Translations under genes and position numbers: made by a program
Assembly: GCF_003952165.1 (NCBI RefSeq)
Contig: NZ_RXFT01000004.1
Coordinates: forward strand, 62,001-126,000
DNA length: 64,000 nucleotides
Source: Variovorax guangxiensis
GTDB taxonomy: Bacteria; Pseudomonadota; Gammaproteobacteria; Burkholderiales; Burkholderiaceae_C
Reading direction: 5' to 3'
The notes under the pieces: model-generated
What the model was told of the DNA's origin: nothing
Database searches by the model: none
The model's input: only the letters and a program-made list of their open reading frames with translations
Part shown: one piece after another, positions 45,166 through 54,670 of the stretch
Numbering within the stretch: the stretch's first letter is position 1
How the letters are laid out: each line of letters opens with the position of its first letter

Positions 45166-46104
45166 TCAATCTCTTGTGCGTATCATGCCGGCCGCCTTGG
45201 GGCTGCCGCCGCCCGCGCGCGCCAGGTACACGCCCGCCACGGCGATCAGCGCCATGCCCGCCAGCGCCGGCGCGTCGGGCGGGCGCTGGAACCACAGCGT
45301 GCTGATCAGCACAGCCAGCAGCAGCTGCACGTAGTTCAGCGGTGCCAGCGTGGCCGCGCCGACGCGGCGGAACGCGGCAAGCAGCAACAGCTGCGCGCAA
45401 CCGCTGACAGCGCCGCCAGCGACCAGCAGCGCCATCTCGGGCCAGGGCGGCAGCGTGACGTGCGGCATGAACAGCACCGGCAGGTTCGTGACGACCAGGC
45501 AGGCCAGCGCCATGTGCGCGAACTGCACGGGCGCCGGCACCAGCCCCGAGAGCCGCCGCGTGAGCACCTGGAAGAGCGCATAGCAGACGGCCGACACCGC
45601 CATCAGCAGCGTGCCCGCCAGCGGCAGGCTGCCGCCCGGCCGCACGATGCACAGCATGCCGACGAAGCCCAGCAGCACGGCAGTCCACTGCGCGCGGCCC
45701 ACGCGCTCCCCGAGCAGCCATGGCGACAGCGCGACCATGATCAGCGGGGCGGTGAAGTAGATGGCCGTGGCCTCCGCCAGCGGCATGGTGACGAGCGCCG
45801 TCATGAAGCAGGTGGCCACGATGGCCAGCGCCACGCTGCGCGCGGCCAGCAGCTTCTGGTGCGGCTGGCGCCACAGCCGCAGGTCGCCGTGGCGCACCAG
45901 CAGCACCAGCGCGATGGCGCCGATGGCGCTGTAGCGGCCCAGGTTGACGACGGCCGGCGCATGCGTGGCCACCATCTGCTTGGCGAAGGCGTCGTACACC
46001 GCGAAAAGCACCAGCGCGCAGAGGAAGAGGGCGATGCCCGCGCCCGCGCTGTTGCTGCCCTGGTCGGCACGCGCGAGTGAAACGGAGGTGGGGGCTGTGC
46101 TCAT
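45166..46104 (-). CDS. EamA/DMT-family membrane transporter
   Basis: This 312-residue protein has ten hydrophobic segments in two EamA repeats. Conserved features are ALFLCALVLFAVYDAFAK at the start of repeat one, AIYFTAPLIMVALSPWLLGE, and PLNYVQLLLAVLIS in repeat two. EamA proteins usually export amino acids, amines or related metabolites, but some import. Inside a catabolic operon it may provide efflux of a toxic amine or keto intermediate. Its start at 46104 follows the second deacetylase gene by 58 bases, the longest gap within the middle of the operon, and its stop precedes the regulator gene by 14 bases. Confidence 0.88.
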   Translation of the reverse strand: MSTAPTSVSLARADQGSNSAGAGIALFLCALVLFAVYDAFAKQMVATHAPAVVNLGRYSAIGAIALVLLVRHGDLRLWRQPHQKLLAARSVALAIVATCFMTALVTMPLAEATAIYFTAPLIMVALSPWLLGERVGRAQWTAVLLGFVGMLCIVRPGGSLPLAGTLLMAVSAVCYALFQVLTRRLSGLVPAPVQFAHMALACLVVTNLPVLFMPHVTLPPWPEMALLVAGGAVSGCAQLLLLAAFRRVGAATLAPLNYVQLLLAVLISTLWFQRPPDAPALAGMALIAVAGVYLARAGGGSPKAAGMIRTRD

Positions 46105-46162
46105 GCCGCCCGCTGCGACAGCATCGCCCACGCAAGCAGGTCGCCGCCCGGCGTCGAAACAC

Positions 46163-47200
46163 TCACGCGCGCAGCCCCTCCAGAAACGCATCGAGCGCGG
46201 CGCCGATGGCCCCGACCATGTAGCCGCCTTCCTGCACCACCACCGTTGGCAGGCCCAGCGCGCGCACGCGTTCGCCCGCGAGGCGGAAGGCCTCCATGTC
46301 GAACTTGAGCACGCTGATCGGGTCGTCCTTGTAGGTGTCGAAGCCCAGCGGCAGCACCAGCGCCTGCGGCTGGAAGCGCTCGATGGCGGCGGTGGCCTGG
46401 TCCAGCGCCTGCGCGAACTCTGCGTTGCCGCTGCCGTGCGCGAGCGGCAGGTTGAGGTTGAAGCCTTCGCCCTCGCCGTTGCCACGCTCATGCGAGTAGC
46501 CCGTGTACCAGGGGTAGTAGCCGGCCGGGTTGGCGTGCGTGGAAATTGTCAGCACGTCGCCGCGCTCGTAGAAGATCTGCTGCGTGCCGTCGCCGTGGTG
46601 GGCGTCGATGTCGAGCACGGCCACGCGCGCATGGCGCCGTCGCAGCGTGGCGGCCGCGATGGCGCTGTTGTTCACGTAGCAGAAGCCTGCCGCGCGTGCA
46701 CGCTGCGCATGGTGGCCCGACGGGCGGCACAGGGCATAGGCGATGGAGCCGCCGTCGAGCACCGCCTCGGCCGCCGCCAGCGCCGCATGCGCCGAGCGCA
46801 GGACGGAGCGCCAGGTGTTCGGGCCGATGGGGCATGACAGGTCGCCGACGTACCAGCCCGTCTGCGCCAGCACCGAGGGCGAAGGGCAGGGCCCCACGCG
46901 CGGTCCGTGCGGCGACATGTTGGGCAGCACCTCGATGCCCGGCTCCAGCCCGAAGCTCTCGACCTTGCGCCAGCGCTCGAACGCGGTCTCCAGGTAGTCG
47001 AGGTAGTCCGTGCTGTGCACCTGCTCCAGCGCGGCGCGCCCGGCGTCCGGTGGCGCACTGACCGCGATGCCGCGTGCGGCCAGCGTTGCCATCAAGGCCT
47101 CGGCGCGCGTGGGCAGGTCGGCGGGCTTGCAGATGCGGCCCACGCGCATGTACTGCTGCGGATCGTGCAGCAACTGGTCGTCGCTGAAGAAGGCTTGCAT
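46163..47200 (-). CDS. Acetylpolyamine amidohydrolase-like deacetylase (copy 2)
   Basis: This 345-residue protein is a paralogue of the deacetylase at 42715-43743, with the same order of motifs: His163-His164 (RPSGHHA), zinc ligands Asp199 and His201 (LDIDAHHGDG) and Asp288 (LGFDTYKDDP), and Tyr327 in EGGYM. The N-terminus (FFSDDQLLHDPQQYM) and ETAFERWRKVE segment are again of acetylpolyamine amidohydrolase type. The two copies are clearly diverged in the N-terminal half, so they probably handle different substrates or acyl positions rather than being a recent duplication. It starts one base after the aminotransferase gene stop. Confidence 0.9.
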   Translation of the reverse strand: MQAFFSDDQLLHDPQQYMRVGRICKPADLPTRAEALMATLAARGIAVSAPPDAGRAALEQVHSTDYLDYLETAFERWRKVESFGLEPGIEVLPNMSPHGPRVGPCPSPSVLAQTGWYVGDLSCPIGPNTWRSVLRSAHAALAAAEAVLDGGSIAYALCRPSGHHAQRARAAGFCYVNNSAIAAATLRRRHARVAVLDIDAHHGDGTQQIFYERGDVLTISTHANPAGYYPWYTGYSHERGNGEGEGFNLNLPLAHGSGNAEFAQALDQATAAIERFQPQALVLPLGFDTYKDDPISVLKFDMEAFRLAGERVRALGLPTVVVQEGGYMVGAIGAALDAFLEGLRA

Positions 47201-47201
47201 G

Positions 47202-48575
47202 TCAGTACTCCTTCTCGAAGCGGTCCATGGCGCGCGCCAGGCGCGCGAACAGGTCGTCCAGCTCGGCTCGCGTGATGATCAGCGGCGGGCACAGGCCGAT
47301 GCTGTCGCCCATGGCGCGCACGATCAGGCCTTCTTCCAGCGCCAGCGCCGCGAAGCGGTAGCCGGCCTTGCAGTCGGCGGCGAAAGGCGTGCGCGCGGCC
47401 TTGTCGGCCATGAGCTCGATGGCGCCGATCAGGCCCACGCCGCGCACGTTGCCCACCCAGGGGCGTTCTACGAAGGTGCGCAGCCCGGCCTGGAACGCGG
47501 GGGCGAGCTCGCGCACGTGGTCGAGGATGCGCTCGTCCTCGTAGACCTTGAGCGTCTCCAGCGCCACCGCGCAGGCGACGGGATGGCCCGAGTAGGTGTA
47601 GCCATGGCCGAAGCTGCCGAGCTTGCCGCTGTTGGCGGCGATGGCGCTGTGCACCTTCTCGTTGACCATCACGGCCGAGATCGGCACGTAGCCCGAGGAC
47701 AGCGCCTTGGCACAACTCAGGATGTCGGGCTGGATGCCGAAGGTGGTGGAGCCGAACATGTTGCCCGTGCGGCCGAAGCCGCAGATGACCTCGTCGGCGA
47801 TCATGAGCACGCCGTACTTGCGCAGCACGGCCTGCACCTTCTCGAAGTAGCCGGCCGGCGGCACCAGCACGCCGCCCGCGCCCATCACGGGCTCGGCGAT
47901 GAAGGCGGCCACCGTCTCGGGCCCTTCGGCCAGGATGGTCTGCTCCAACTGTTGAGCAAGGCGGCTGGAGAAGTCCTGCTCCGTCTCGCCGGGTTCGGCG
48001 TAGCGGTAGTGATGCGGGCAGTCGACGTGCAGGAAGCGCGCGGGCGCGGTGGCGATGGGCAGGTCGAAGTCGCGGTGGTTGCCGTCGAGACCGCCCATGC
48101 TGGCGGCGGCCACGGTCACGCCGTGGTAGGCGTTGCGCCGCGCGATGATCTTCTTGCGCTGCGGCTGGCCGATGGCGTTGTGGTAGTACCAGACCATCTT
48201 CACCGCGCTGTCGTTGGCCTCGGAGCCCGAGTTGGCGAAGAACACTCGGGCCATCGGCACAGGTGCCAGCGCCAGCAGCCGCTCGGCCAGGTCGGCCACC
48301 GCCACGTTGGTGCGCTGGTTGAAGGTGTGGTAGTAGGGCAGGGTGTTCAGTGCCTTCGCCCCGGCCTCGGCCAGGCGCTTGTTCGAGAAGCCCAGCGATG
48401 CGCACCACAGGCCCGACATGGCCTCCAGGTAGCGCCGGCCGTTCTCGTCGACGACGTGGATGCCGTCGCCCTCGACGATGACCAGCGGCGGCGTCTGCGG
48501 GAGCGCCGCCAGGTTGGTGTACGAATGCAGGTGGGTGGCGACGTCCTTGTCGCCGGTGCCTAGGGGTTCTGCCAT
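47202..48575 (-). CDS. Class III aminotransferase, SpuC-like (putrescine/omega-amine type)
   Basis: This 457-residue PLP enzyme has Lys290 (LSCAKALSSGYVPI), Asp261 (MIADEVICGFGRTG), ANSGSEANDSAVK and the late TYSGHPVACAVALE motif. Wording throughout, such as LWCASLGFSNKRLAEA and YYHTFNQRTNVAV, matches omega-amine:pyruvate and putrescine aminotransferases (SpuC, TpA). It should transfer the terminal amino group of a diamine or amino acid to pyruvate, making an aldehyde. In the operon it would act on the amine released by the neighbouring deacetylase, whose start is one base after its stop. The exact amine is unknown. Confidence 0.92.
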   Translation of the reverse strand: MAEPLGTGDKDVATHLHSYTNLAALPQTPPLVIVEGDGIHVVDENGRRYLEAMSGLWCASLGFSNKRLAEAGAKALNTLPYYHTFNQRTNVAVADLAERLLALAPVPMARVFFANSGSEANDSAVKMVWYYHNAIGQPQRKKIIARRNAYHGVTVAAASMGGLDGNHRDFDLPIATAPARFLHVDCPHHYRYAEPGETEQDFSSRLAQQLEQTILAEGPETVAAFIAEPVMGAGGVLVPPAGYFEKVQAVLRKYGVLMIADEVICGFGRTGNMFGSTTFGIQPDILSCAKALSSGYVPISAVMVNEKVHSAIAANSGKLGSFGHGYTYSGHPVACAVALETLKVYEDERILDHVRELAPAFQAGLRTFVERPWVGNVRGVGLIGAIELMADKAARTPFAADCKAGYRFAALALEEGLIVRAMGDSIGLCPPLIITRAELDDLFARLARAMDRFEKEY

Positions 48576-48605
48576 GGGGTTCCTCCGTGGATGGCGGGCG
48601 GCGTT

Positions 48606-49514
48606 CTACAGCCGCGCCAGGTTGTCGTGGGTCTGCCGCGCGATGGCCTCGGGCCGGGTGCGTGTCGCGATGTGCGGCGTGACGGTGATACGCGGATGGC
48701 GCCAGAACGGGTGGCCTTGCGGCAGCGGCTCCTCGACGAAGGCGTCGAGCACGGCCGAGGCGATCTGGCCGCTCTGCAGCGCGGCCAGCAGGTCGTCCTG
48801 CACGAGGTGGGCGCCACGGCCGGCGTTGACGAGGCGCGCGCCGCGCGGCAACTGCGCGAACAGTCCGGCGTTCAAGATGCCGCGCGTGTCTTCGGTCAGC
48901 GGCAGCAGGCAGACCAGCGTGTCGCAGCCGGCCAGGAACTCGGCGCGTGCCGCGTCGCCGTGGAAAGCCTCGATGCCCTCGGGCAGATCGCTCTTGGGGC
49001 TGCGGCTCCAGCCGCGCACCCGGTAGCCGATGGCAAGCAGCGCGCGCGCGGCCGACTGCCCAAGCACGCCCAGGCCCGCGATGCCCACGCGGTGCCGGCC
49101 CGGTGGCTCGATGGGCGCTTCCTCCCAGGCCGCGCGTCGCTGGCTCTCGAGATAGGCGCCCATGTGGCGCTGGCCGTGCACCACGGCCCACGCCACATAG
49201 GCGTTCATGCCGTCGGCCATGTCCGGGTCGACGATGCGGCGCACCGGCACGTCGGGAAGGGCGGGGTCGCGCGTGATGTGGTCGGTGCCCGCGCCCACCG
49301 ACTGCACCAGCCGCAGGCGCGGCATGCGCGCGAGCAGCCCCGGCGGCGGCGACCAGCAGACCACGGTGTCGATGCGGTCGAGCGCGTCCAGCTCCTGCAC
49401 CTCGGTGTCGATGCGGTGCAGCCGGGCCTTCGGAAAACGCTCGCGGAAGGCGGGCTGCAGGTAGTCCATGGCGATCTGGTCGGAGACCAGCGCGATGTCG
49501 AGTTCGTGCGTCAT
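48606..49514 (-). CDS. D-2-hydroxyacid dehydrogenase (glyoxylate/hydroxypyruvate reductase A-like)
   Basis: This 302-residue NAD(P)-binding protein has the cofactor motif GIAGLGVLGQSAARAL. The catalytic Arg lies in LVNAGRGAHLVQDDLL, Glu in LDAFVEEPLPQGHPFW and His in VTPHIATRTRPEAI, the Arg-Glu-His set of the family. It resembles GhrA, which reduces glyoxylate or hydroxypyruvate. The ATG overlaps the stop of the ABC ATPase gene (ATGA), tying it to substrate import. In the pathway it might reduce a 2-keto acid or oxidise a 2-hydroxy acid. Which direction operates cannot be told from sequence. Confidence 0.9.
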   Translation of the reverse strand: MTHELDIALVSDQIAMDYLQPAFRERFPKARLHRIDTEVQELDALDRIDTVVCWSPPPGLLARMPRLRLVQSVGAGTDHITRDPALPDVPVRRIVDPDMADGMNAYVAWAVVHGQRHMGAYLESQRRAAWEEAPIEPPGRHRVGIAGLGVLGQSAARALLAIGYRVRGWSRSPKSDLPEGIEAFHGDAARAEFLAGCDTLVCLLPLTEDTRGILNAGLFAQLPRGARLVNAGRGAHLVQDDLLAALQSGQIASAVLDAFVEEPLPQGHPFWRHPRITVTPHIATRTRPEAIARQTHDNLARL

Positions 49515-51154
49515 GCGGCCACCGCCTGTTCGGCTGCCGCCGCCGACAGCCTCGGCTGCGCCTCGATCAGCGTGCGCGTGTACGCATGCTGCGGGTTCGC
49601 CAGCACCCTGGCGGTCTCGCCGTACTCGACGATCTCGCCGCGCTGCATCACTGCGATGTGGTCGCACATCTCGCCGGCCACGCGCAGGTCGTGCGTGATG
49701 AACACCATCGCCAGCTGGAAGCGCTCGCGCACCTCGGCGAAGAGTTTCAGCACCTGGGCCTGCACCGACACGTCGAGCGCGGAGACGGGCTCGTCGGCCA
49801 CCAGCAGTTGCGGCTCCATGGCCAGCGCGCGCGCGATGCCGATGCGCTGGCGCTGGCCGCCGGAGAACTCGTGCGGAAAGCGCTCCGCCGCGTCGGGCTT
49901 GAGGCCCACCAGCTCGAGCAGTTCCATCGCGCGGGCCATGGCCTGCGCCTTGGGCACGCCCTGTGCGATCGGGCCGGCGGCAATGGCCGGGCCGATGCGG
50001 TGGCGCGGGTTGAGCGAGGCATACGGGTCCTGGAACACCATCTGGATCTTTCCTTGCGACTGCGCCCGGAACTGCGCGCCCGACTGCAGCGCACGGCCCT
50101 TGAACAGCACGCGGCCGCTGTCGAAGGGCGCGAGCCCCACGATGCAGCGGCCCACGGTCGACTTGCCCGAACCCGATTCGCCGACCAGCCCCAGCGTCTC
50201 GCCGCGGCGCAGCTCGAACGACAGGCCCTTGGCCGCTTCCACGCGCCGGCCCTTGCTGAACAGCCCGCCGCCTGTCACGTAGGTCTTGCGCAGTTCCTGC
50301 ACCTGCAGCACGTGCTCGACGGGGCGCTGCCCGGAAGGCGCGCGCACCTGGCCGTTCGGAATGGCCGCGATGAGCTTGCGCGTGTAGGCATGCTGCGGCC
50401 GGGCCAGCACGGCGGAGGCCGGGCCGGCCTCGACCACCTCGCCGGTCTGCATCACGACGACCTGGTCGGCGATCTCCGAGACCACGCCGAAGTCGTGCGT
50501 GATGAAAAGCACCGCCGTGCCCTTGCGCTGCTGCAGCTCGCGGATGAGCTTCAGGATCTGCGCCTGCGTGGTCACGTCCAGCGCGGTGGTGGGTTCGTCG
50601 CAGATCAGCAGGGCCGGCTCCAGCACCAGCGCGCAGGCGATCATCACGCGCTGGCGCTGCCCGCCGGACAGGCGGAACGGATAGCTGTCGATCAGCACCT
50701 CGGGCTCGGGCAGGCCGACGTCGGCCAGCGCCGCGAGGATGCGCTGGCGCTTCTGCGCGGCCGACAGCTTCACGTGGGCGTCGAACACCTCGGCGATCTG
50801 CTCGCCGATGCGCATGACCGGGTTCAGCGCCGTCATCGGCTCCTGGAACACCATGCCGATGCGCCGGCCGCGCAGCGTGCGAAGCTGCGTCTCGTCGAGC
50901 TGAAGCAGGTCCTGTCCGTCGAAGAGGATGCGGCCGGCCACGGGCTCCACGTGCGGCCGCGGCAGCAGGCCCATGATGGCGTTGGCGATCATCGATTTGC
51001 CTGAGCCCGATTCGCCGACCACGCACAGCGTCTGGCCCGGCAGCAGCTGCAGCGAAGCGCCCCGCACCGCCAGTTCGCGGTCGGCGCCCGGGGGCAGGCG
51101 GATGTCCAGGCCCTGGACGTCGAGCACGGGAAGAACGAGCTTTTCCATTTTCAT
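49511..51154 (-). CDS. Fused dipeptide/oligopeptide-type ABC importer ATPase (DppD-DppF fusion)
   Basis: This 547-residue protein has two complete ATPase domains in tandem. Each has Walker A GESGSGKS, a signature ([10 protein letters not shown] in the first, [10 protein letters not shown] in the second) and Walker B ([22 protein letters not shown]). A C-terminal oligopeptide-type extension follows each ([20 protein letters not shown]). The fusion replaces separate DppD and DppF subunits. Two ATG codons (51154, 51148) are possible starts; the first overlaps the permease stop (ATGA). It energises import through the two permeases encoded upstream. Both ATP sites look intact, unlike the glycerol importer. 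Confidence 0.93.
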   Translation of the reverse strand: MKMEKLVLPVLDVQGLDIRLPPGADRELAVRGASLQLLPGQTLCVVGESGSGKSMIANAIMGLLPRPHVEPVAGRILFDGQDLLQLDETQLRTLRGRRIGMVFQEPMTALNPVMRIGEQIAEVFDAHVKLSAAQKRQRILAALADVGLPEPEVLIDSYPFRLSGGQRQRVMIACALVLEPALLICDEPTTALDVTTQAQILKLIRELQQRKGTAVLFITHDFGVVSEIADQVVVMQTGEVVEAGPASAVLARPQHAYTRKLIAAIPNGQVRAPSGQRPVEHVLQVQELRKTYVTGGGLFSKGRRVEAAKGLSFELRRGETLGLVGESGSGKSTVGRCIVGLAPFDSGRVLFKGRALQSGAQFRAQSQGKIQMVFQDPYASLNPRHRIGPAIAAGPIAQGVPKAQAMARAMELLELVGLKPDAAERFPHEFSGGQRQRIGIARALAMEPQLLVADEPVSALDVSVQAQVLKLFAEVRERFQLAMVFITHDLRVAGEMCDHIAVMQRGEIVEYGETARVLANPQHAYTRTLIEAQPRLSAAAAEQAVAA

Positions 51155-51993
51155 TTGCCCCTCCCGTCGGCGCGCGCGTTGAGGCCGTCGTTCAGGCCTT
51201 CGCCCACCAGGTTCAGCGCGAGCACCGTGAGCAGGATGGCCACGCCCGGGAACACCGCCATCCACCAGGCCTGGCGCAGCACCGTGCGCGCCGAGCCGAC
51301 CATGTAGCCCCAGCTCATCTGGTTCGGGTCGCCCAGGCCCAGGAAGCTCAGGCTGGACTCCAGCAGGATGGCCGTGGCCACCATCAACGAGGCCATCACC
51401 ACGATGGGCGAGGCGGCGTTGGGCAGGATCTGCGTGAGGATGATGCGCGGCGTGGACTGGCCCGCCAACTGCGCCGCCGCCACGAAGTCGCGCTGGCGCA
51501 GCGTCAGGAATTCGCTGCGCACCAGCCGCGCCACCGGCGGCCACGACACGATCGCGATGGCCGTGACGATCGACTGCACCGAGGGCTGGAAGATGGCCAC
51601 CAGCACGATGGCCAGCGCGAAGCTCGGGATGGCCTGGAACAGCTCGGTGAAGCGCATCAGCGTGGCGTCGACCCAGCCGCCGAAGTAGCCCGAGACGGCG
51701 CCGATGCTCACGCCGATCAGCAGCGAGACCACGGTGGAGACCACGCCGATCAGCAGCGAGACGCGCGCGCCGGTGACGATGCCCGAGAGGATGTCGCGGC
51801 CCATGGTGTCGGTTCCCAGCAGCAGGCCCTGTTCCGCCATGGGCGCGGCGAACGGCGTGCCGACCATGTCCCAGGGGTTGTTCTGCGCGACGAAGGGGCC
51901 CAGGGCCGTGACCAGCGCCACCAGCATCAGCACGATCAGGCCGAAGACCGCGCCCTTGTTGCGGCTGAAGCGCCGCCAGAATTTGCTTTTCAT
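51151..51993 (-). CDS. Peptide-type ABC importer permease (DppC-like)
   Basis: This 280-residue permease has a short Lys/Arg-rich cytoplasmic start and six membrane segments. The N-terminal OppC region (GPFVAQNNPWDMVGTPFAAP) carries LLGTDTMGRDILSGIVTGARVSLLIG, the conserved DppC entry motif GTDTMGRD. The EAA loop reads DFVAAAQLAGQSTPRIILTQILPNA in the middle of the protein (core AAQLAGQS). It partners the DppB-like permease encoded 15 bases upstream. The family imports di- or oligopeptides, nickel, opines or amine-containing small molecules, so the substrate remains open. Confidence 0.92.
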   Translation of the reverse strand: MKSKFWRRFSRNKGAVFGLIVLMLVALVTALGPFVAQNNPWDMVGTPFAAPMAEQGLLLGTDTMGRDILSGIVTGARVSLLIGVVSTVVSLLIGVSIGAVSGYFGGWVDATLMRFTELFQAIPSFALAIVLVAIFQPSVQSIVTAIAIVSWPPVARLVRSEFLTLRQRDFVAAAQLAGQSTPRIILTQILPNAASPIVVMASLMVATAILLESSLSFLGLGDPNQMSWGYMVGSARTVLRQAWWMAVFPGVAILLTVLALNLVGEGLNDGLNARADGRGK

Positions 51994-52008
51994 GAAGGGC
52001 TCCTTGGC

Positions 52009-52983
52009 TCAGCTCAGCTCGATGCGGGGATCGACCAGCGTGTAGACGAAGTCGGTGATCAGGTTGAACAGCACGGCCATGGCCGCGGTGAACAGGAAGC
52101 AGCCGAGCAGCAGGTTGTAGTCGCGCTGCAGCAGCGCGTCGAACATGAGGCGGCCGATGCCGGGCCAGGCGAACACGGTCTCGGTCAGCACGGCGCCGCC
52201 GATCATCCCGCCGGCCTGGATGCCGGCGAGCGTGACCACCGGCAGCAGCGCGTTGCGCAGGATGTGCTTGCGCTGGATGCGGCCCGGAGCCACGCCCTTG
52301 GCGCGCGCGGTCTTCACGAAGTCCATCTGCGCGACCTCGAGCATGGAGGCGCGCGTCATGCGCGCATACACCGCCATGTAGAACAGCGCCAGCGTCAGCG
52401 AAGGCAGGATCAGGTGCTTGGCGATGTCCAGCGCCTTGTCGATGCCTGTGAGGTCCGCGCCCACGGTGAAGAAGCCGAAGGCGGGCAGCAGGTCGAACTG
52501 CACGGTGAAGAGCAGCACCGCCATCATCGCCAGCCAGTAGAGCGGCGTGGCGTAGAACACCAGCGCGACGACGGTGATCAGGCTGTCCTGCCACTTGCCC
52601 GCGTTGCGGCTGGCCAGCGCGCCCAGCACGATGCCGAACAGCAGCGAGAGCCCGAAGGCCGTGCCCGTGAGCAGCAGCGTGGCCGGCAGACGCTCCAGGA
52701 TCAGGTCGACCACCGGCTGCTGCTGGCGGTAGGAAAAGCCCAGGTCCAGCTTGATCACATGGCCCAGGTAGTTGCCGAGCTGCACGGGCAGCGGCTGGTC
52801 GAGGCCGAACTGCTGGCGCAGCTGGGCCACGAACTGCGCATCGGACGCGCCGGCCTCGCCGGCCATGACCGACACCGGGTCGCCCGGCGCCGCGCGAACC
52901 AGCAGGAAGTTGACGGTGGCGATCACCAGCAGGGCCATCAGGCCCTGCAGCAGGCGCACGGACATGAACTGCAGTCGTTTCAT
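52009..52983 (-). CDS. Peptide-type ABC importer permease (DppB-like)
   Basis: This 324-residue permease has an N-terminal membrane segment and a periplasmic loop with AAPGDPVSVMAGEAGASD, typical of DppB. Five more segments follow, and the EAA loop reads DFVKTARAKGVAPGRIQRKHILRNA (core ARAKGV). The end of the protein (FVYTLVDPRIEL) is the usual DppB C-terminus. It follows the binding-protein gene by 76 bases and precedes the DppC-like permease gene by 15, completing the importer channel. Confidence 0.93.
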   Translation of the reverse strand: MKRLQFMSVRLLQGLMALLVIATVNFLLVRAAPGDPVSVMAGEAGASDAQFVAQLRQQFGLDQPLPVQLGNYLGHVIKLDLGFSYRQQQPVVDLILERLPATLLLTGTAFGLSLLFGIVLGALASRNAGKWQDSLITVVALVFYATPLYWLAMMAVLLFTVQFDLLPAFGFFTVGADLTGIDKALDIAKHLILPSLTLALFYMAVYARMTRASMLEVAQMDFVKTARAKGVAPGRIQRKHILRNALLPVVTLAGIQAGGMIGGAVLTETVFAWPGIGRLMFDALLQRDYNLLLGCFLFTAAMAVLFNLITDFVYTLVDPRIELS

Positions 52984-53059
52984 GGCGAACTCGGTTCGGG
53001 CATGCGGTGGTCCGGCCTATTCAGCCAACACAGGCGGGCACCGCATGCGGGGAGGAAAG

Positions 53060-54622
53060 TCAGGCCAGCTTGACGCGGCCCAGGCTGTCGTTCAGGCCGA
53101 TGCCGGAGGACACCACGTTCTGGATCTTGCTGCGGTACAGCGTCGGGAAGTTGATCTCGTGCAGCCAGGCCACGGGCACTTCGTCGACCAGCAGCTTCTG
53201 CACTTCCAGGTAGATCGCGCGGCGCCTGGCCGGGTCGCTCTCGCGCGCACCGGCGGCGAACAGTTCGTCGACCTTGGGGTTCACGTAGCCCGCCACGTTG
53301 TTGAAGGGCGAGCCCTTGGCGATGTTGTCGCTGGTGTAGTTGCGCGCCACCCCGAGCGCCGGGTCGCCGTACTGGTAGACGTAGGTGAAGGCGAGGTCGA
53401 AGTCCCACTCGCTGTTGCGCTGGTTCCAGCCGGCCACGTCGGTGGCGACCATCTCGACCTTGATGCCGGCCTGCGTGAGGTTCTGGCGCACGATCTCGGC
53501 CTGGCGCTGCCAGGATTCGCCATAGGGCAGCGGCAGCAGGCGCAGCGTCTCGCCCTTGTAGCCCGATTCGGACAGCAGCTTCTTGGCCTTGGCGAGGTCG
53601 CGCGGGTACTTGGCGACGTCGTCGCTGGCGTAGGCGATGTGGCTGTTGAAGGGGCCGGTGGCCGGCTTGGCGTAGCCATACCAGGCGACCTTGGCCATGG
53701 CCTCGCGGTCGATGGCGGTCCACACGGCCTGGCGGAACTTCACGTTGTTCATGGGCGCCGTGCGGTTGTTCATCCACAGCCAGCTGTGCGGCGCGAAGAA
53801 CTCCCAGCCCTTGGTGGTCACGGCCGCGCCGGGCAGCTTTGCGAGGCGGCCCACGTCGAAGTACTCCACCGTGCCGCCCGGCGCGATGTCGACCTTGCCC
53901 GACTCGAACGCCGCGGCGCGCGCGGCCGCGTCGGGGATCACGTGGAAATACACGCTCTCCACGCTCACGATGCCCGGCTGGTGGTAGTTCTCGTTGGCCA
54001 CGAGGTTGATGTAGGAGCCCTTGACCCATTCCTTGAACTTGAGCGGGCCCGTGCCGATCGGCGTGGCGTTGGCGGGGTTGGTCGCGAAGTCGGTGCCTTC
54101 GTAGATGTGCTTGGGCACCATCGGCATGGTGCCGTTCTCGAAGATGCCCATGAAGGGGCCGAAAGGCTGCTTGAGCTTGAACTCCACGGTGAGCGGGTCG
54201 AGCGCCTTGATCGATTCCACCTGCGCCAGGCTGGCGCGGAAGCGCGCGTGCGTCTTGCGCAGGAACACGTCGCACGAGAACACCACGTCGTCGGCGGTGA
54301 AGGGCTTGCCGTCGTGCCATTTGACGTTGGGCTTGAGCTTGAAGACGTAGGTCTTGCTGTCCGCGCTCACGGTCCAGGACGTGGCGAGCTGCGGCTGGGG
54401 CTCGAGCTTCTCGTTGTAGCGCAGCAGGCCTTCGTAGATGTTGCCCGCGATCAACTGCGTGGGGCCGTTCTGCACGATGCCCATCATCAGGCCAGGCGGC
54501 TCGGGCTGGACCAGCACGTTGACGACACCCTTCTTGCCTTGCGCCAGGCTGTGCAGGGGCACCCCGGCGATGGACAGGCCTAGGGCGGCGGAGCCGGCTT
54601 GGATCAGGTTGCGGCGTTTCAT
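53060..54622 (-). CDS. Family 5 ABC importer substrate-binding protein
   Basis: This 520-residue periplasmic binding protein of the DppA/OppA family has an export signal with twin arginines (MKRRNLIQAG), a Leu-rich core and cleavage near SLA-QG. The twin-arginine pair with N-L-I is compatible with Tat export. Conserved SBP5 wording includes IYEGLLRYNEKLEPQPQLATSW (core IYEGLLRYN) and VKWHDGKPFTADDVVFS. It binds the substrate that the operon degrades. SBP5 proteins take peptides, but also opines, amino sugars, glutathione and acylated amines. Neighbouring deacetylases favour an N-acylated amine. It is the second gene of the operon. Confidence 0.93.
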   Translation of the reverse strand: MKRRNLIQAGSAALGLSIAGVPLHSLAQGKKGVVNVLVQPEPPGLMMGIVQNGPTQLIAGNIYEGLLRYNEKLEPQPQLATSWTVSADSKTYVFKLKPNVKWHDGKPFTADDVVFSCDVFLRKTHARFRASLAQVESIKALDPLTVEFKLKQPFGPFMGIFENGTMPMVPKHIYEGTDFATNPANATPIGTGPLKFKEWVKGSYINLVANENYHQPGIVSVESVYFHVIPDAAARAAAFESGKVDIAPGGTVEYFDVGRLAKLPGAAVTTKGWEFFAPHSWLWMNNRTAPMNNVKFRQAVWTAIDREAMAKVAWYGYAKPATGPFNSHIAYASDDVAKYPRDLAKAKKLLSESGYKGETLRLLPLPYGESWQRQAEIVRQNLTQAGIKVEMVATDVAGWNQRNSEWDFDLAFTYVYQYGDPALGVARNYTSDNIAKGSPFNNVAGYVNPKVDELFAAGARESDPARRRAIYLEVQKLLVDEVPVAWLHEINFPTLYRSKIQNVVSSGIGLNDSLGRVKLA

Positions 54623-54670
54623 CGGTGCGGACCTTTCGAAGTGGGTAGGGCAGTGAAGAACGGGTGAATC

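Noticed and set aside
49511..52594. Apparent 1027-residue protein ending in the fused ABC ATPase
   Set aside because: The upstream half shadows the two permease genes in another frame. The genuine fusion is only the two ATPase domains from 51154.
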